Below, piece after piece: positions 1 through 6,317 of a DNA stretch of 7,096 nt. Within the stretch, counting starts at the first letter, position 1. Each line of letters starts with the position of its first letter. The translations under genes and the position numbers were made by a program. Source of the stretch: Cyanobacteriota bacterium (GTDB lineage Bacteria; Cyanobacteriota; Cyanobacteriia; Leptolyngbyales; Leptolyngbyaceae); the NCBI GenBank assembly GCA_027482985.1, contig JAIXVO010000035.1, positions 1 through 7,096 on the forward strand, given 5' to 3'. The notes beneath the pieces are model-generated. The model was not told where the DNA came from and made no database searches. It worked only from the letters and a program-made list of their open reading frames with translations.

Positions 1-1
1 A

Positions 2-70
2 GGATTTATGAAAATGAGACTCAGTGAAATTATGCAAATTACTGCAAGCATTCTCCGAGAAATTGCGTAA
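2..70 (+). CDS. Possible 3' end of an upstream ORF (partial, unrecognised)
   Basis: An open frame enters from the left edge and ends at a TAA at 68-70. It encodes about 22 residues (GFMKMRLSEIMQITASILREIA), a plausible amphipathic helix. It could be the C-terminus of a gene that starts outside the window, or chance, since the piece is too short to judge. An internal ATG at 8-10 would give a 20-residue peptide with AGGA at 1-4, but the spacing is poor. It runs toward chlD, so the two would be convergent. I do not recognise a family. Confidence 0.25.
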   Translation, partial: GFMKMRLSEIMQITASILREIA

Positions 71-123
71 AGTTGGCATCTTTTCTTTCTCTATTCTATA
101 AATGAACAGTGAAATTTTTCATG

Positions 124-160
124 GGATTTACGCACAGGATAGTCCCTGCGCTATAAATCC
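124..160. terminator. Hairpin just past the chlD stop, possible terminator or small repeat
   Basis: GGATTTA at 124-130 pairs perfectly with TAAATCC at 154-160. Inside it, GC (132-133) pairs with GC (150-151) and CAGG (135-138) with CCTG (145-148), leaving a 6-nt loop. This gives about 13 base pairs with one mismatch and a small bulge. It lies 16 nt beyond the chlD stop codon, where a terminator or 3' stabilising structure would be expected. There is no T-run on either strand after the stem, so it is not a canonical intrinsic terminator. It could also be a small palindromic repeat element. Confidence 0.4.
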
Positions 161-176
161 TGCTCCATTGTTAGTG

Positions 177-2273
177 TTACCGACTTTTCATATCCGCGAT
201 CGCATTGCGTGCCATCGATGCGATCGCCTGATCGGTCGCCTTGGGTAAGTGGTAATACTTGCCACCTGCTTGTTTCGCCAATTCCTTCGCGAGTCCGGTA
301 GAAATGAACTTGTTCTCGGTATCAATTACCAGCAGTTGAAACCCGATCCCTCGAATTTTGCCCGCAATATCCAGCAACTCGGCTTTGATGTCTGGCTTCT
401 CTCCATCCTCCAACGGTTCGCCCAAAGATCTGGCCAGTGGCACATTCCCGCGCCCATCCGTAATGGCCACAATCACCACCTGCCCAATGTCGCCGGATTG
501 CTGAGCATTCATCCCCACCCGCACCGCTTGCGTCAGCCCGTGTGCTAAAGGTGACCCTCCGCCACAGGGCAATCGATCCAGCCGACGTTTTGCCGCTTCA
601 ATCGATCGCGTCGGCGGCAGCAACACCTCGGCTTGCTCTCCCCGGAACGGAATCAACGACACCTGATCGCGATTCTGATACGCCTCCGTCAGTAGGCGCA
701 ACACCGCCCCTTTCGCCGAATTCATCCGATTCAGAGCCATCGACCCGGACGCATCCACCACAAACACCACCAGCGCCCCAGCCTTTCGCGCCAATCGTTT
801 GGCGCGAATGTCAGCTTGTTCGACGTAGACGCGTTTGCGGGAAATGGGGGTTGGGGGTTGGGGGTTGGGGGTCGAGGGTTGGGGGGCTGTGACTCCTGAC
901 TCCTGACTCCTGACTTCTGCCCTCTGCCTTCTGGCCTTCTGATAAGGGGCTGCCGATCGCAATGTGGCATCCACGGCAATGCGGCGCACTTTGCCCCGTG
1001 GCAGGACGGGTTTGATGTACCGCCCGCGATCGTCGGAGTAAATCATGGTGCGACTGCCTGACTTGCCGCGCCGAGTTGCCATCTGTGCAAAGTACAAGAC
1101 TTCCGGATCGAGAATCACGCCTTCCGGGTCGAACACAAACTCCTCTGGAATATTGTTCGGTTCTTGATCCGGCTCATTGTCGTCGTCTTCCTCTTCCTGT
1201 TCGTCCTCTTCGTCCTGCTCCTGCTCCGACTGATCTTGCGGTGGTGGTGGCGGCGGTGGGGGCGGTTGTTGCTCTTCCGGCGGGGGCGGCACGATCGTCG
1301 ATCGCGGAATAATCACCAATTCCACGGCGCGACGCAGGTCATCTGCGTTCACGTCGGTGCGACCTTCTAGCGCGGCATGGGCTTTCGCGACGCGCACGGC
1401 AAACAGTTCCGCCCGATGCCCTTGCACATCACCCCGCACGGCTTCTGTTACTAAATACTGAATTTGGTCGTGGGTAATCCGCACATCCTTGAGCCATTCT
1501 CGCGCCAGGATAATTTGCGTTTTGAGCGAGTCCAGGTCTTCGGCATATTGCGCCAAAAACTGTTGCGGTGAGTTGGCATACTCTGTCGCTTGAGCCACGG
1601 CCTGTACCCGATCATCCAGTCCCAATACCTGATCCGCAGAAAGGGCGATCGCGATGCGATCGAGCAAATGATCCCGCAAATCGCCCTCATCTGGGTTGTA
1701 GGTGGCAATCAGCAAGGGTTGGCAGGGATGGCGAAAGCTGATGCCTTCCCGCTCAATTTGGTTCCAACCGTCGGTCAGGACGGTTAACAGGAGATTGGCG
1801 TTCTGATCATCCAGCAAATTCAACTCATCCACATACATCACGCCCCGATGTGCTTCCGCCAGCAGCCCCGGTTGAAAGATGGTCTCGCCTTGCTTAATCG
1901 ACTGACTCACATCCACCGACCCCAGCAGCCGATCTTCGGTCACGCCCAGGGGAATTTGCACAAACGGTGCCGGAATCACTTCCGTCGGTATATCGGTGTC
2001 GCGATCGCCCAACTGCCGGACAGTTTCGTCATCCCATTCGGTCGGCGCATTGGGATCACCATTCAACGAACCCTGGACAATTTCGATCGGTGGCAATAAC
2101 GCATGCAACGCCCGCGCCATCACGGATTTGGCAGTCCCCCGGCGACCCGCGATCACCACACCGCCCAAACCCGGATCGATCGCGGCTAAGAGTAATGCCA
2201 GCTTAATGGCTTCCTGACCAACCACCGCAGCCAGGGGAAACGCGAGAGCAGAAGAAGTCGCAAGAGTAGGCAT
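177..2273 (-). CDS. chlD: Magnesium chelatase subunit D (ChlD)
   Basis: This is the D subunit of the ChlI-ChlD-ChlH magnesium chelatase, which inserts Mg2+ into protoporphyrin IX with ATP hydrolysis, the first committed step of chlorophyll synthesis. ChlD bridges the ChlI AAA+ ring and the catalytic ChlH. From the ATG at 2273 it is 698 aa, near the usual ~670-700. Residues 13-320 form the AAA+ domain, with Walker A GRRGTAKS (43-50), Walker [10 protein letters not shown] (146-154) and ATYNPDEG (190-197). Residues 329-377 are the typical poly-proline then acidic linker. The C-terminal VWA/integrin-I domain starts near 500 and has MIDAS residues DASGSM (507-512), [10 protein letters not shown] (571-580) and ITDGRGN (604-610). 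The frame stays open upstream to a TTG at 2327, but [20 protein letters not shown] is a better family-like N-terminus. There is no clear Shine-Dalgarno. An odd ~30-residue stretch (about 452-479) is encoded by heptamer repeats; see the repeat entry. Confidence 0.96.
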   Translation of the reverse strand: MPTLATSSALAFPLAAVVGQEAIKLALLLAAIDPGLGGVVIAGRRGTAKSVMARALHALLPPIEIVQGSLNGDPNAPTEWDDETVRQLGDRDTDIPTEVIPAPFVQIPLGVTEDRLLGSVDVSQSIKQGETIFQPGLLAEAHRGVMYVDELNLLDDQNANLLLTVLTDGWNQIEREGISFRHPCQPLLIATYNPDEGDLRDHLLDRIAIALSADQVLGLDDRVQAVAQATEYANSPQQFLAQYAEDLDSLKTQIILAREWLKDVRITHDQIQYLVTEAVRGDVQGHRAELFAVRVAKAHAALEGRTDVNADDLRRAVELVIIPRSTIVPPPPEEQQPPPPPPPPPQDQSEQEQDEEDEQEEEDDDNEPDQEPNNIPEEFVFDPEGVILDPEVLYFAQMATRRGKSGSRTMIYSDDRGRYIKPVLPRGKVRRIAVDATLRSAAPYQKARRQRAEVRSQESGVTAPQPSTPNPQPPTPISRKRVYVEQADIRAKRLARKAGALVVFVVDASGSMALNRMNSAKGAVLRLLTEAYQNRDQVSLIPFRGEQAEVLLPPTRSIEAAKRRLDRLPCGGGSPLAHGLTQAVRVGMNAQQSGDIGQVVIVAITDGRGNVPLARSLGEPLEDGEKPDIKAELLDIAGKIRGIGFQLLVIDTENKFISTGLAKELAKQAGGKYYHLPKATDQAIASMARNAIADMKSR
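844..932. repeat. STRR-type heptamer repeats inside chlD
   Basis: Two heptamer tracts lie back to back inside the chlD reading frame. TTGGGGG occurs at 851-857, 858-864, 865-871 and 879-885, with variants at 844-850 and 872-878. After a 5-nt spacer, GACTCCT occurs at 891-897, 898-904 and 905-911, followed by GACTTCT, GCCCTCT and GCCTTCT up to 932. Read on the minus strand they encode EVRSQESG and a Pro/Thr/Asn-rich run, placed between the conserved PYQKARR and [11 protein letters not shown]. From memory of family members, those two motifs are normally much closer together, so this looks like an in-frame repeat insertion of roughly 90 bp. Units of this kind are known in cyanobacteria as short tandemly repeated repetitive (STRR) sequences, usually in intergenic DNA. 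Confidence 0.9.
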
Positions 2274-2337
2274 GAGTTTAAAGACGAAGGGCTGATGAAG
2301 TAAGACTTCGGACTTCCAGCATACCAAGAGACTGGCG

Positions 2338-2841
2338 TTAAAAGAGCTGTCGTAAGCGGTGTAAGCTGCTTTGCAATGCGGTCATTTCCGCCTCACTGAG
2401 CGGTTGCAAGCGCTCCTTGAGATAAGCAATGTGAGTCGGGAAAATCTCGTCAAATAACTGTTGCCCGGCGGGAGTCAGCAACACAATGAACGATCGCCGA
2501 TTGTCCGGTGGCACTTCCCGCCGCACCAAGCCTTTTTGCTCCAGGCGATCGACAATCCCCGTCAGAGTGCCTTTCGTGACCAGCGTTTTTTCGGCGAGTT
2601 GGCTCATCATCATGCCGGGGGTATTCCCCAAAGTGGCAATCACATCAAACTGCGGCATCGTCAGCCCCAACTGCCGAATGTGAGCATCATCGTAGGCGTA
2701 AAACGCCTGGTACGTTTTGACCAATTCCCGCAATAACGCCAGGGCGGGTTCTTGTGCCGCCACCTGACTGGGCTTCAAGGGTAGATCTCCGCTGGGTGGG
2801 GCGGCATCTGTTTGAGCCGATGAAATCGATTTTTTAGACAT
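2338..2841 (-). CDS. MarR-family winged-helix transcriptional regulator
   Basis: A 167-aa protein, normal to slightly long for MarR regulators, which bind DNA as dimers and usually respond to small ligands or oxidation. Residues 1-30 are a polar, probably disordered tail. Helices at about 31-60 and 125-167 would form the dimer interface. The winged helix-turn-helix spans about 62-123, with recognition region [20 protein letters not shown] (80-99), then KGLVRRE and the wing signature PPDNRR (111-116), matching the conserved D-x-R of the family. It contains no cysteine, so it cannot be a cysteine-ligated iron-sulfur MarR activator like cyanobacterial ChlR, nor a cysteine redox sensor. It ends 64 nt before the preferred chlD ATG on the same strand with no obvious terminator between, so co-transcription is possible. 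The ATG at 2841 is the natural start, but no clear ribosome binding site is visible. Ligand and targets are unknown. Confidence 0.92.
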   Translation of the reverse strand: MSKKSISSAQTDAAPPSGDLPLKPSQVAAQEPALALLRELVKTYQAFYAYDDAHIRQLGLTMPQFDVIATLGNTPGMMMSQLAEKTLVTKGTLTGIVDRLEQKGLVRREVPPDNRRSFIVLLTPAGQQLFDEIFPTHIAYLKERLQPLSEAEMTALQSSLHRLRQLF

Positions 2842-2903
2842 GGTGAGCAGCGATATCCCGGCGATGAACTGCGGGAGTCACCCCGCAAAGAGACGTTCAA
2901 TGG

Positions 2904-2926
2904 AAATAGTTCGAATACAAATAGTT
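2904..2926. promoter_or_regulatory. Direct 8-mer repeat upstream of the MarR gene, possible operator
   Basis: AAATAGTT occurs at 2904-2911 and again at 2919-2926, a centre-to-centre distance of 15 bp, with a TTCGAA palindrome at 2910-2915 between them. The site is AT-rich inside an otherwise GC-richer 113-nt gap between the miaA stop and the MarR start, about 63-85 nt upstream of the MarR ATG. MarR regulators often bind their own promoter, so an autoregulatory site is plausible. The repeat is direct rather than a clean palindrome, and I find no convincing -35/-10 pair, so this is only a candidate. Confidence 0.35.
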
Positions 2927-2954
2927 TAACTTGCCTATCGCGAGCGCGCCCCCC

Positions 2955-4073
2955 TCAGAACCAACTGTGAGCCTGCCCAAACTGCTCAATCCGGTGCTGC
3001 ACTTGCGTGACTAGATCGGGTGCCGTCGCCTCAAACCATTGAATTTCCGGCACCGCTCGAAACCAGGTGCGTTGGCGTTTGGCAAACTGGCGAGTATGGA
3101 TAATCGTTTGTTCCAACGCCGTCTCTAACGTCGATCGCCCCGCCACATACTGTTTAAATTCGGCATACCCCAACGTATTGAGCAGCGGCAAATCCGCGCC
3201 ATACTTCTGACAGAGCCACTCCACTTCATCCCCAAAGCCTGCTGCCACCATCTGTTTGGCGCGGCAGGCAATGCGCGATCGCAATTGTTCCGGCTCTCCG
3301 CAATCCAACCCAATGTGCAGCATTGGATAACTGGGTGGCTGCTCACCCTGCTGCGCCGACAGCGATCGCCCCGTCGTGTAATACACCTCCAGCGATCGCA
3401 ACGTCCGCACCTGATCATGGGGATGAATCTTGTCCGCCGCTCGCGCATCCACCTGTTGCAACATGGCATAACAAGTCGCTTGCCCCAACGCCTGCAACTG
3501 CGATCGTAACTCCGGCTGCGGCGGCACTCTTGGGATAACCATGCCTCTTGTGATGGCGCGAATGTAGAGGCCGGTGCCGCCGACGAGGAGGGGGAGGGAG
3601 AGGGAGAGGGAATGAGGGAGTGAGGGAGTGAGGGAGTGGGCAACTGTATTTCTGCCGCCTGCCGCCTGCCGCCTGCCGCCTGCCGCCTCTCTTCCGACTC
3701 CTGCCGCCTCTCTTCTGCCTTCTAACTCCTGACTCCTGACTCCTGGCTCGATCGCCGCCCGCGCCTGCACCTGATAATCTGCCACGGTCAACGTCTCAGT
3801 GGGGTCACAGATATCAATCAGATAGTGCGGCACCCGCTGTTGGTCGACGAGAGCGGGTTTCGCGGTGCCAATGTTAAATTCTCGATACACTTGGCGCGAA
3901 TCGGCACTGATGATGGCAGAATTTAGCCGACTTGCTTGCAACCACTCCGCGATCGCGATCGCTAACCCCGATTTGCCCGTTGCTGTCGCCCCACAAATCA
4001 CGATCAGCCCCGGCACAGACTCATTTGGTACATCCGTACTTTGATTTGATGTATTGGAAGGGGCGAGAGGCAT
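2955..4073 (-). CDS. miaA: tRNA dimethylallyltransferase (MiaA)
   Basis: MiaA transfers a dimethylallyl group from dimethylallyl diphosphate to N6 of adenosine 37 in tRNAs reading UNN codons, which improves decoding. Motifs in order: P-loop GATATGKS (28-35), SADSRQVY (56-63) with the conserved catalytic Asp, IGTAKP (68-73), HYLID (83-87), GGTGLYI (165-171), DKIHPHDQVRTLRSLEVY (214-231), LNTLGYAEF (298-306) and the C-terminal tRNA-binding TRQFAKRQRTWFR (327-339). At 372 aa it is longer than the usual ~300-315. The excess is a low-complexity stretch at about residues 111-160, encoded by tandem repeats and ending just before GGTGLY. Frame and all motifs are kept, so the enzyme is probably still made. 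The ATG at 4073 is the only suitable Met before the P-loop. It is divergent from gyrB. Confidence 0.95.
   Translation of the reverse strand: MPLAPSNTSNQSTDVPNESVPGLIVICGATATGKSGLAIAIAEWLQASRLNSAIISADSRQVYREFNIGTAKPALVDQQRVPHYLIDICDPTETLTVADYQVQARAAIEPGVRSQELEGRREAAGVGREAAGGRRQAAGGRNTVAHSLTPSLPHSLSLSLPLLVGGTGLYIRAITRGMVIPRVPPQPELRSQLQALGQATCYAMLQQVDARAADKIHPHDQVRTLRSLEVYYTTGRSLSAQQGEQPPSYPMLHIGLDCGEPEQLRSRIACRAKQMVAAGFGDEVEWLCQKYGADLPLLNTLGYAEFKQYVAGRSTLETALEQTIIHTRQFAKRQRTWFRAVPEIQWFEATAPDLVTQVQHRIEQFGQAHSWF
3595..3744. repeat. Compound tandem repeats (6-, 8- and 7-mer) inside miaA
   Basis: Three repeat types follow one another in the miaA frame. The hexamer AGGGAG is at 3595-3600 and 3601-3606, with a variant at 3607-3612. 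The octamer TGAGGGAG is at 3613-3620, 3621-3628 and 3629-3636. After about 17 nt, thirteen consecutive heptamers fill 3654-3744 exactly: five GCCGCCT, CTCTTCC, GACTCCT, GCCGCCT, CTCTTCT, GCCTTCT, AACTCCT and two GACTCCT. On the coding strand they give Ser/Leu/Pro-rich and Gly/Arg/Ala-rich peptide and include RSQE, also found in the ChlD insert. This is an STRR-type block of about 150 bp expanded in frame inside a conserved gene. Confidence 0.92.
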
Positions 4074-4099
4074 GAGATTTTGAAGTGGGGTTCATCCCT

Positions 4100-4105
4100 A
4101 CTATA
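4100..4105 (-). promoter_or_regulatory. Possible miaA -10 box
   Basis: On the minus strand the sequence reads TATAGT, a one-mismatch match to the TATAAT consensus, about 26 nt upstream of the miaA ATG. This would give a leader of about 20 nt. I see no good -35 box at the expected 16-18 bp, so the call rests on the -10 alone. Confidence 0.35.
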
Positions 4106-4148
4106 AATGCAACAGGAAACGTCTCTAACAGCGCTTTTAAGGCTTTTG

Positions 4149-4157
4149 TGTTATAAT
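4149..4157 (+). promoter_or_regulatory. gyrB promoter, extended -10
   Basis: TG at 4149-4150 is followed by one base and a perfect TATAAT at 4152-4157, an extended -10 that can work without a -35 box. No recognisable -35 lies upstream. Transcription would start near 4164, giving a leader of about 67 nt before the gyrB ATG. This also argues against translation from the in-frame TTG at 4159, which would lie at or before the transcript start. Confidence 0.65.
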
Positions 4158-4176
4158 TTTGGATGGTTTTGGTATT

Positions 4177-4199
4177 TTGAAACCAATCTTCGGTTTCAA
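4177..4199 (+). promoter_or_regulatory. Perfect inverted repeat in the gyrB leader
   Basis: TTGAAACC (4177-4184) and GGTTTCAA (4192-4199) are perfect inverted copies separated by 7 nt. In the predicted gyrB leader RNA this would be an 8-bp hairpin ending 31 nt before the ATG. It could be a protein operator just downstream of the promoter or an RNA structure. No T-run follows, so it is not an intrinsic terminator. Its function is unknown. Confidence 0.5.
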
Positions 4200-4216
4200 G
4201 CCGCATTATTCCGGTT

Positions 4217-4220
4217 GGAG
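4217..4220 (+). promoter_or_regulatory. gyrB ribosome binding site
   Basis: GGAG ends 10 nt before the ATG at 4231, a slightly long but acceptable spacing. It supports 4231 rather than the upstream TTG at 4159 as the gyrB start. Confidence 0.45.
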
Positions 4221-4230
4221 CGTTGCCTGC

Positions 4231-6168
4231 ATGACTAACAACTACGGTGCCGAGCAGATTCAAGTCCTGGAGGGGATCGAGCACGTCCGCAAACGCCCTG
4301 GTATGTATATCGGCAGCACCGGGGAGCGAGGGCTGCATCATTTAGTTTACGAGGTTGTGGACAACTCCGTAGATGAAGCGCTGGCCGGATATTGCAAAAA
4401 TATTCAAATTTCTCTGAATCCCGATGGTTCCGTCACGGTTGTCGATGATGGGCGCGGCATTCCCACTGATATTCATCCCCGCACAGGTAAATCTGCGGTC
4501 GAAACAGTGTTGACGGTGTTAGGGGCGGGCGGTAAGTTTGGCGGCGATAGTGGTTATAAGGTTACGGGTGGTTTGCATGGGGTGGGCGTTTCCGTTGTGA
4601 ATGCGCTGTCGCAATGGCTCGAAGTCACTGTTTGGCGCGACGGCAAGATCCATACGCAGCGGTTTGAACGCGGGGTGCCTGCGACCAAAATGCAGGCGGA
4701 ACCCGGAGCCGGGGAGCGTACGGGAACCTCAGTTACCTTTTTACCCGACCCCACCATCTTCACCACGGGTACTACCTTCACCTACGCCACCCTGTCTGGA
4801 CGGATGCGCGAACTGGCATTCCTGAATGGGGGTGTGCGAATTACGTTTACCGACAATCGGTTGGAGCTGTTGGAAACGGGCGAACCCAAGGTGGAGAGCT
4901 ATTTCTATGAAGGTGGCATTCGGGAATACGTCGCCTACATGAACCGGGATAAACAACCGCTGCATGAAGAAATCGTCTACGTGCAAGGCGAACGCAACAA
5001 CGTGCAGGTGGAAGTGGCGTTGCAGTGGTCGGCAGATGCTTACACGGATAACTTGCTGGGGTTTGCCAACAACATTCGGACGATCGATGGCGGCACCCAC
5101 CTGGAAGGGCTGAAGACGGTGTTGACCCGCACGATGAACTCGATCGCGCGGAAACGCAACAAACTCCGAGACGACGATAAGTTGGCCGGGGAAAACGTCC
5201 GCGAAGGCTTGACGGGTGTGATTTCGGTGAAGGTGCCGGAGCCGGAATTTGAAGGGCAAACGAAGACGAAGCTGGGCAATACGGAAGTGCGCGGCATTGT
5301 GGATTCGTTGGTGGGTGAAGTGCTGACGGAATATCTGGAGTTCCGCCCAGGGGTGGCGGATGCCATTATCGAGAAAGCGCTGGAAGCCTACCGTGCCGCC
5401 GAAGCAGCGCGGAAAGCCCGTGAACTAGTCCGCCGCAAATCGGTGTTGGAATCTTCGACGTTGCCAGGGAAATTGGCGGATTGCAGTTCTCGCGATCCGT
5501 CGGAATCGGAAATTTTCATTGTGGAAGGGGATTCTGCGGGAGGCAGTGCCAAGCAAGGGCGCGATCGCCGTTTCCAGGCGATTCTGCCACTCCGAGGGAA
5601 GATCCTCAACATCGAAAAGACGGACGATGCCAAGATTTATAAGAACACTGAAATTCAAGCCTTGATTACCGCTCTAGGGTTGGGCATCAAAGGGGAAGAA
5701 TTCGAGTCGGGCCAATTGCGCTATCACCGGATTGTGATCATGACGGACGCGGACGTGGACGGGGCACACATTCGTACCCTGCTGCTGACGTTCTTCTATC
5801 GCTACCAGCGCGACATGGTGGATCAGGGCTTTGTCTACATTGCCTGCCCGCCCCTCTACAAGATTGAGCGGGGTCGCAACCATTACTACTGCTATAGCGA
5901 TCGCGAACGGGATCAAATCACATCAGGTTTCCCGGAAAACGCCAAGTACGAAATTCAGCGCTTCAAAGGGTTAGGGGAAATGATGCCCCAACAACTCTGG
6001 GATACCACCATGAATCCAGAAAGCCGCACCCTGAAACGAGTGGCGATCGAGGATGCCGCTGAAGCCGATCGCGTGTTTACCGTCTTGATGGGCGATCGGG
6101 TTGCTCCCCGCCGCGAGTTCATCGAAACCTACGGGCCGAAATTGAATCTGACTGATCTCGATATCTAA
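4231..6168 (+). CDS. gyrB: DNA gyrase subunit B
   Basis: This is the ATPase subunit of the type IIA topoisomerase gyrase (A2B2), which introduces negative supercoils. It is 645 aa from the ATG at 4231, typical of the short GyrB that lacks the ~170-aa insert of enterobacteria. The GHKL ATPase domain has [10 protein letters not shown] (41-50, catalytic Glu41), DDGRGIP (72-78) and GLHGVG (114-119). The transducer domain has the QTKTKLGN loop (343-350). The TOPRIM domain has EGDSAGGSA (432-440), PLRGKILN (453-460) and DADVDG (506-511), which supply the metal-binding Glu and Asp residues. QRFKGLGEM (576-584) and the C-terminus [13 protein letters not shown] are canonical. The start [15 protein letters not shown] matches cyanobacterial GyrB; a longer reading from TTG 4159 adds 24 unlikely residues. 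The SAGG/SAKQ site that carries an intein in Synechocystis is uninterrupted here. gyrB is alone on this strand and followed by decayed mobile DNA. Confidence 0.98.
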   Translation: MTNNYGAEQIQVLEGIEHVRKRPGMYIGSTGERGLHHLVYEVVDNSVDEALAGYCKNIQISLNPDGSVTVVDDGRGIPTDIHPRTGKSAVETVLTVLGAGGKFGGDSGYKVTGGLHGVGVSVVNALSQWLEVTVWRDGKIHTQRFERGVPATKMQAEPGAGERTGTSVTFLPDPTIFTTGTTFTYATLSGRMRELAFLNGGVRITFTDNRLELLETGEPKVESYFYEGGIREYVAYMNRDKQPLHEEIVYVQGERNNVQVEVALQWSADAYTDNLLGFANNIRTIDGGTHLEGLKTVLTRTMNSIARKRNKLRDDDKLAGENVREGLTGVISVKVPEPEFEGQTKTKLGNTEVRGIVDSLVGEVLTEYLEFRPGVADAIIEKALEAYRAAEAARKARELVRRKSVLESSTLPGKLADCSSRDPSESEIFIVEGDSAGGSAKQGRDRRFQAILPLRGKILNIEKTDDAKIYKNTEIQALITALGLGIKGEEFESGQLRYHRIVIMTDADVDGAHIRTLLLTFFYRYQRDMVDQGFVYIACPPLYKIERGRNHYYCYSDRERDQITSGFPENAKYEIQRFKGLGEMMPQQLWDTTMNPESRTLKRVAIEDAAEADRVFTVLMGDRVAPRREFIETYGPKLNLTDLDI

Positions 6169-6317
6169 ATGCCGTCGTCTCCCAATGGAGTAGGGTTCCA
6201 ATGGAGTAGGGTTATTGCAGGTTATTTGCTATCGCCTGTTCACTGGAAACCTACGCTTAAGATGCTCAGCGTTACATTCGGGAACGTGGATAAGCTGGGC
6301 GATCGGGCTGGCTAACG
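6169..6317. other. Spacer between gyrB and the RT remnant
   Basis: No intact gene is visible here. It begins with the 16-bp tandem duplication described separately. Frame 3 (the RT frame) can be read back to about 6249 but carries stops at 6258-6260 and 6291-6293. The resulting peptide (for example DAQRYIRERG) is not one I recognise. The stretch may hold the decayed N-terminus of the RT or part of the intron RNA. I see no clear gyrB terminator. Confidence 0.4.
6182..6213. repeat. Perfect 16-bp tandem duplication
   Basis: CCAATGGAGTAGGGTT occurs at 6182-6197 and again immediately at 6198-6213 with no mismatch. It lies 13 nt after the gyrB stop codon, at the junction between gyrB and the degenerate reverse-transcriptase region. 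The perfect identity suggests a recent slippage event or a scar of an insertion or excision. Confidence 0.9.

Noticed and set aside
542..979. Open frames of 82-116 aa overlapping chlD on both strands
   Set aside because: They are low-complexity shadows of the VWA-encoding region and heptamer repeats; chlD explains the DNA fully.
2274..2327. TTG-initiated N-terminal extension of ChlD by 18 residues
   Set aside because: The extension (starting MVCWKSEV when TTG is read as Met) does not look like ChlD N-termini, has no ribosome binding site, and a good ATG at 2273 gives the expected length.
2929..2954. GC-rich stretch after miaA as an intrinsic terminator
   Set aside because: Only a few GCGC-type pairings are possible, with no stable stem and no following T-run on the minus strand.
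3125..3643. 172-aa minus-strand frame overlapping miaA
   Set aside because: It is out of frame with the well-conserved MiaA motifs and its composition (Arg/Cys/Ser-rich) is typical of a shadow frame.
3595..3744. CRISPR array
   Set aside because: The repeat units are 6-8 bp and contiguous, with no unique spacers.
4159..4230. 24-residue N-terminal extension of GyrB from TTG 4159
   Set aside because: It begins within a few bases of the -10 box, so it would not be on the transcript. The ATG at 4231 has GGAG upstream and begins the canonical GyrB N-terminus.
5542..5565. Intein in GyrB at the SAGG/SAKQ site
   Set aside because: The TOPRIM motif [17 protein letters not shown] is continuous and the protein is 645 aa, so no intein is present.
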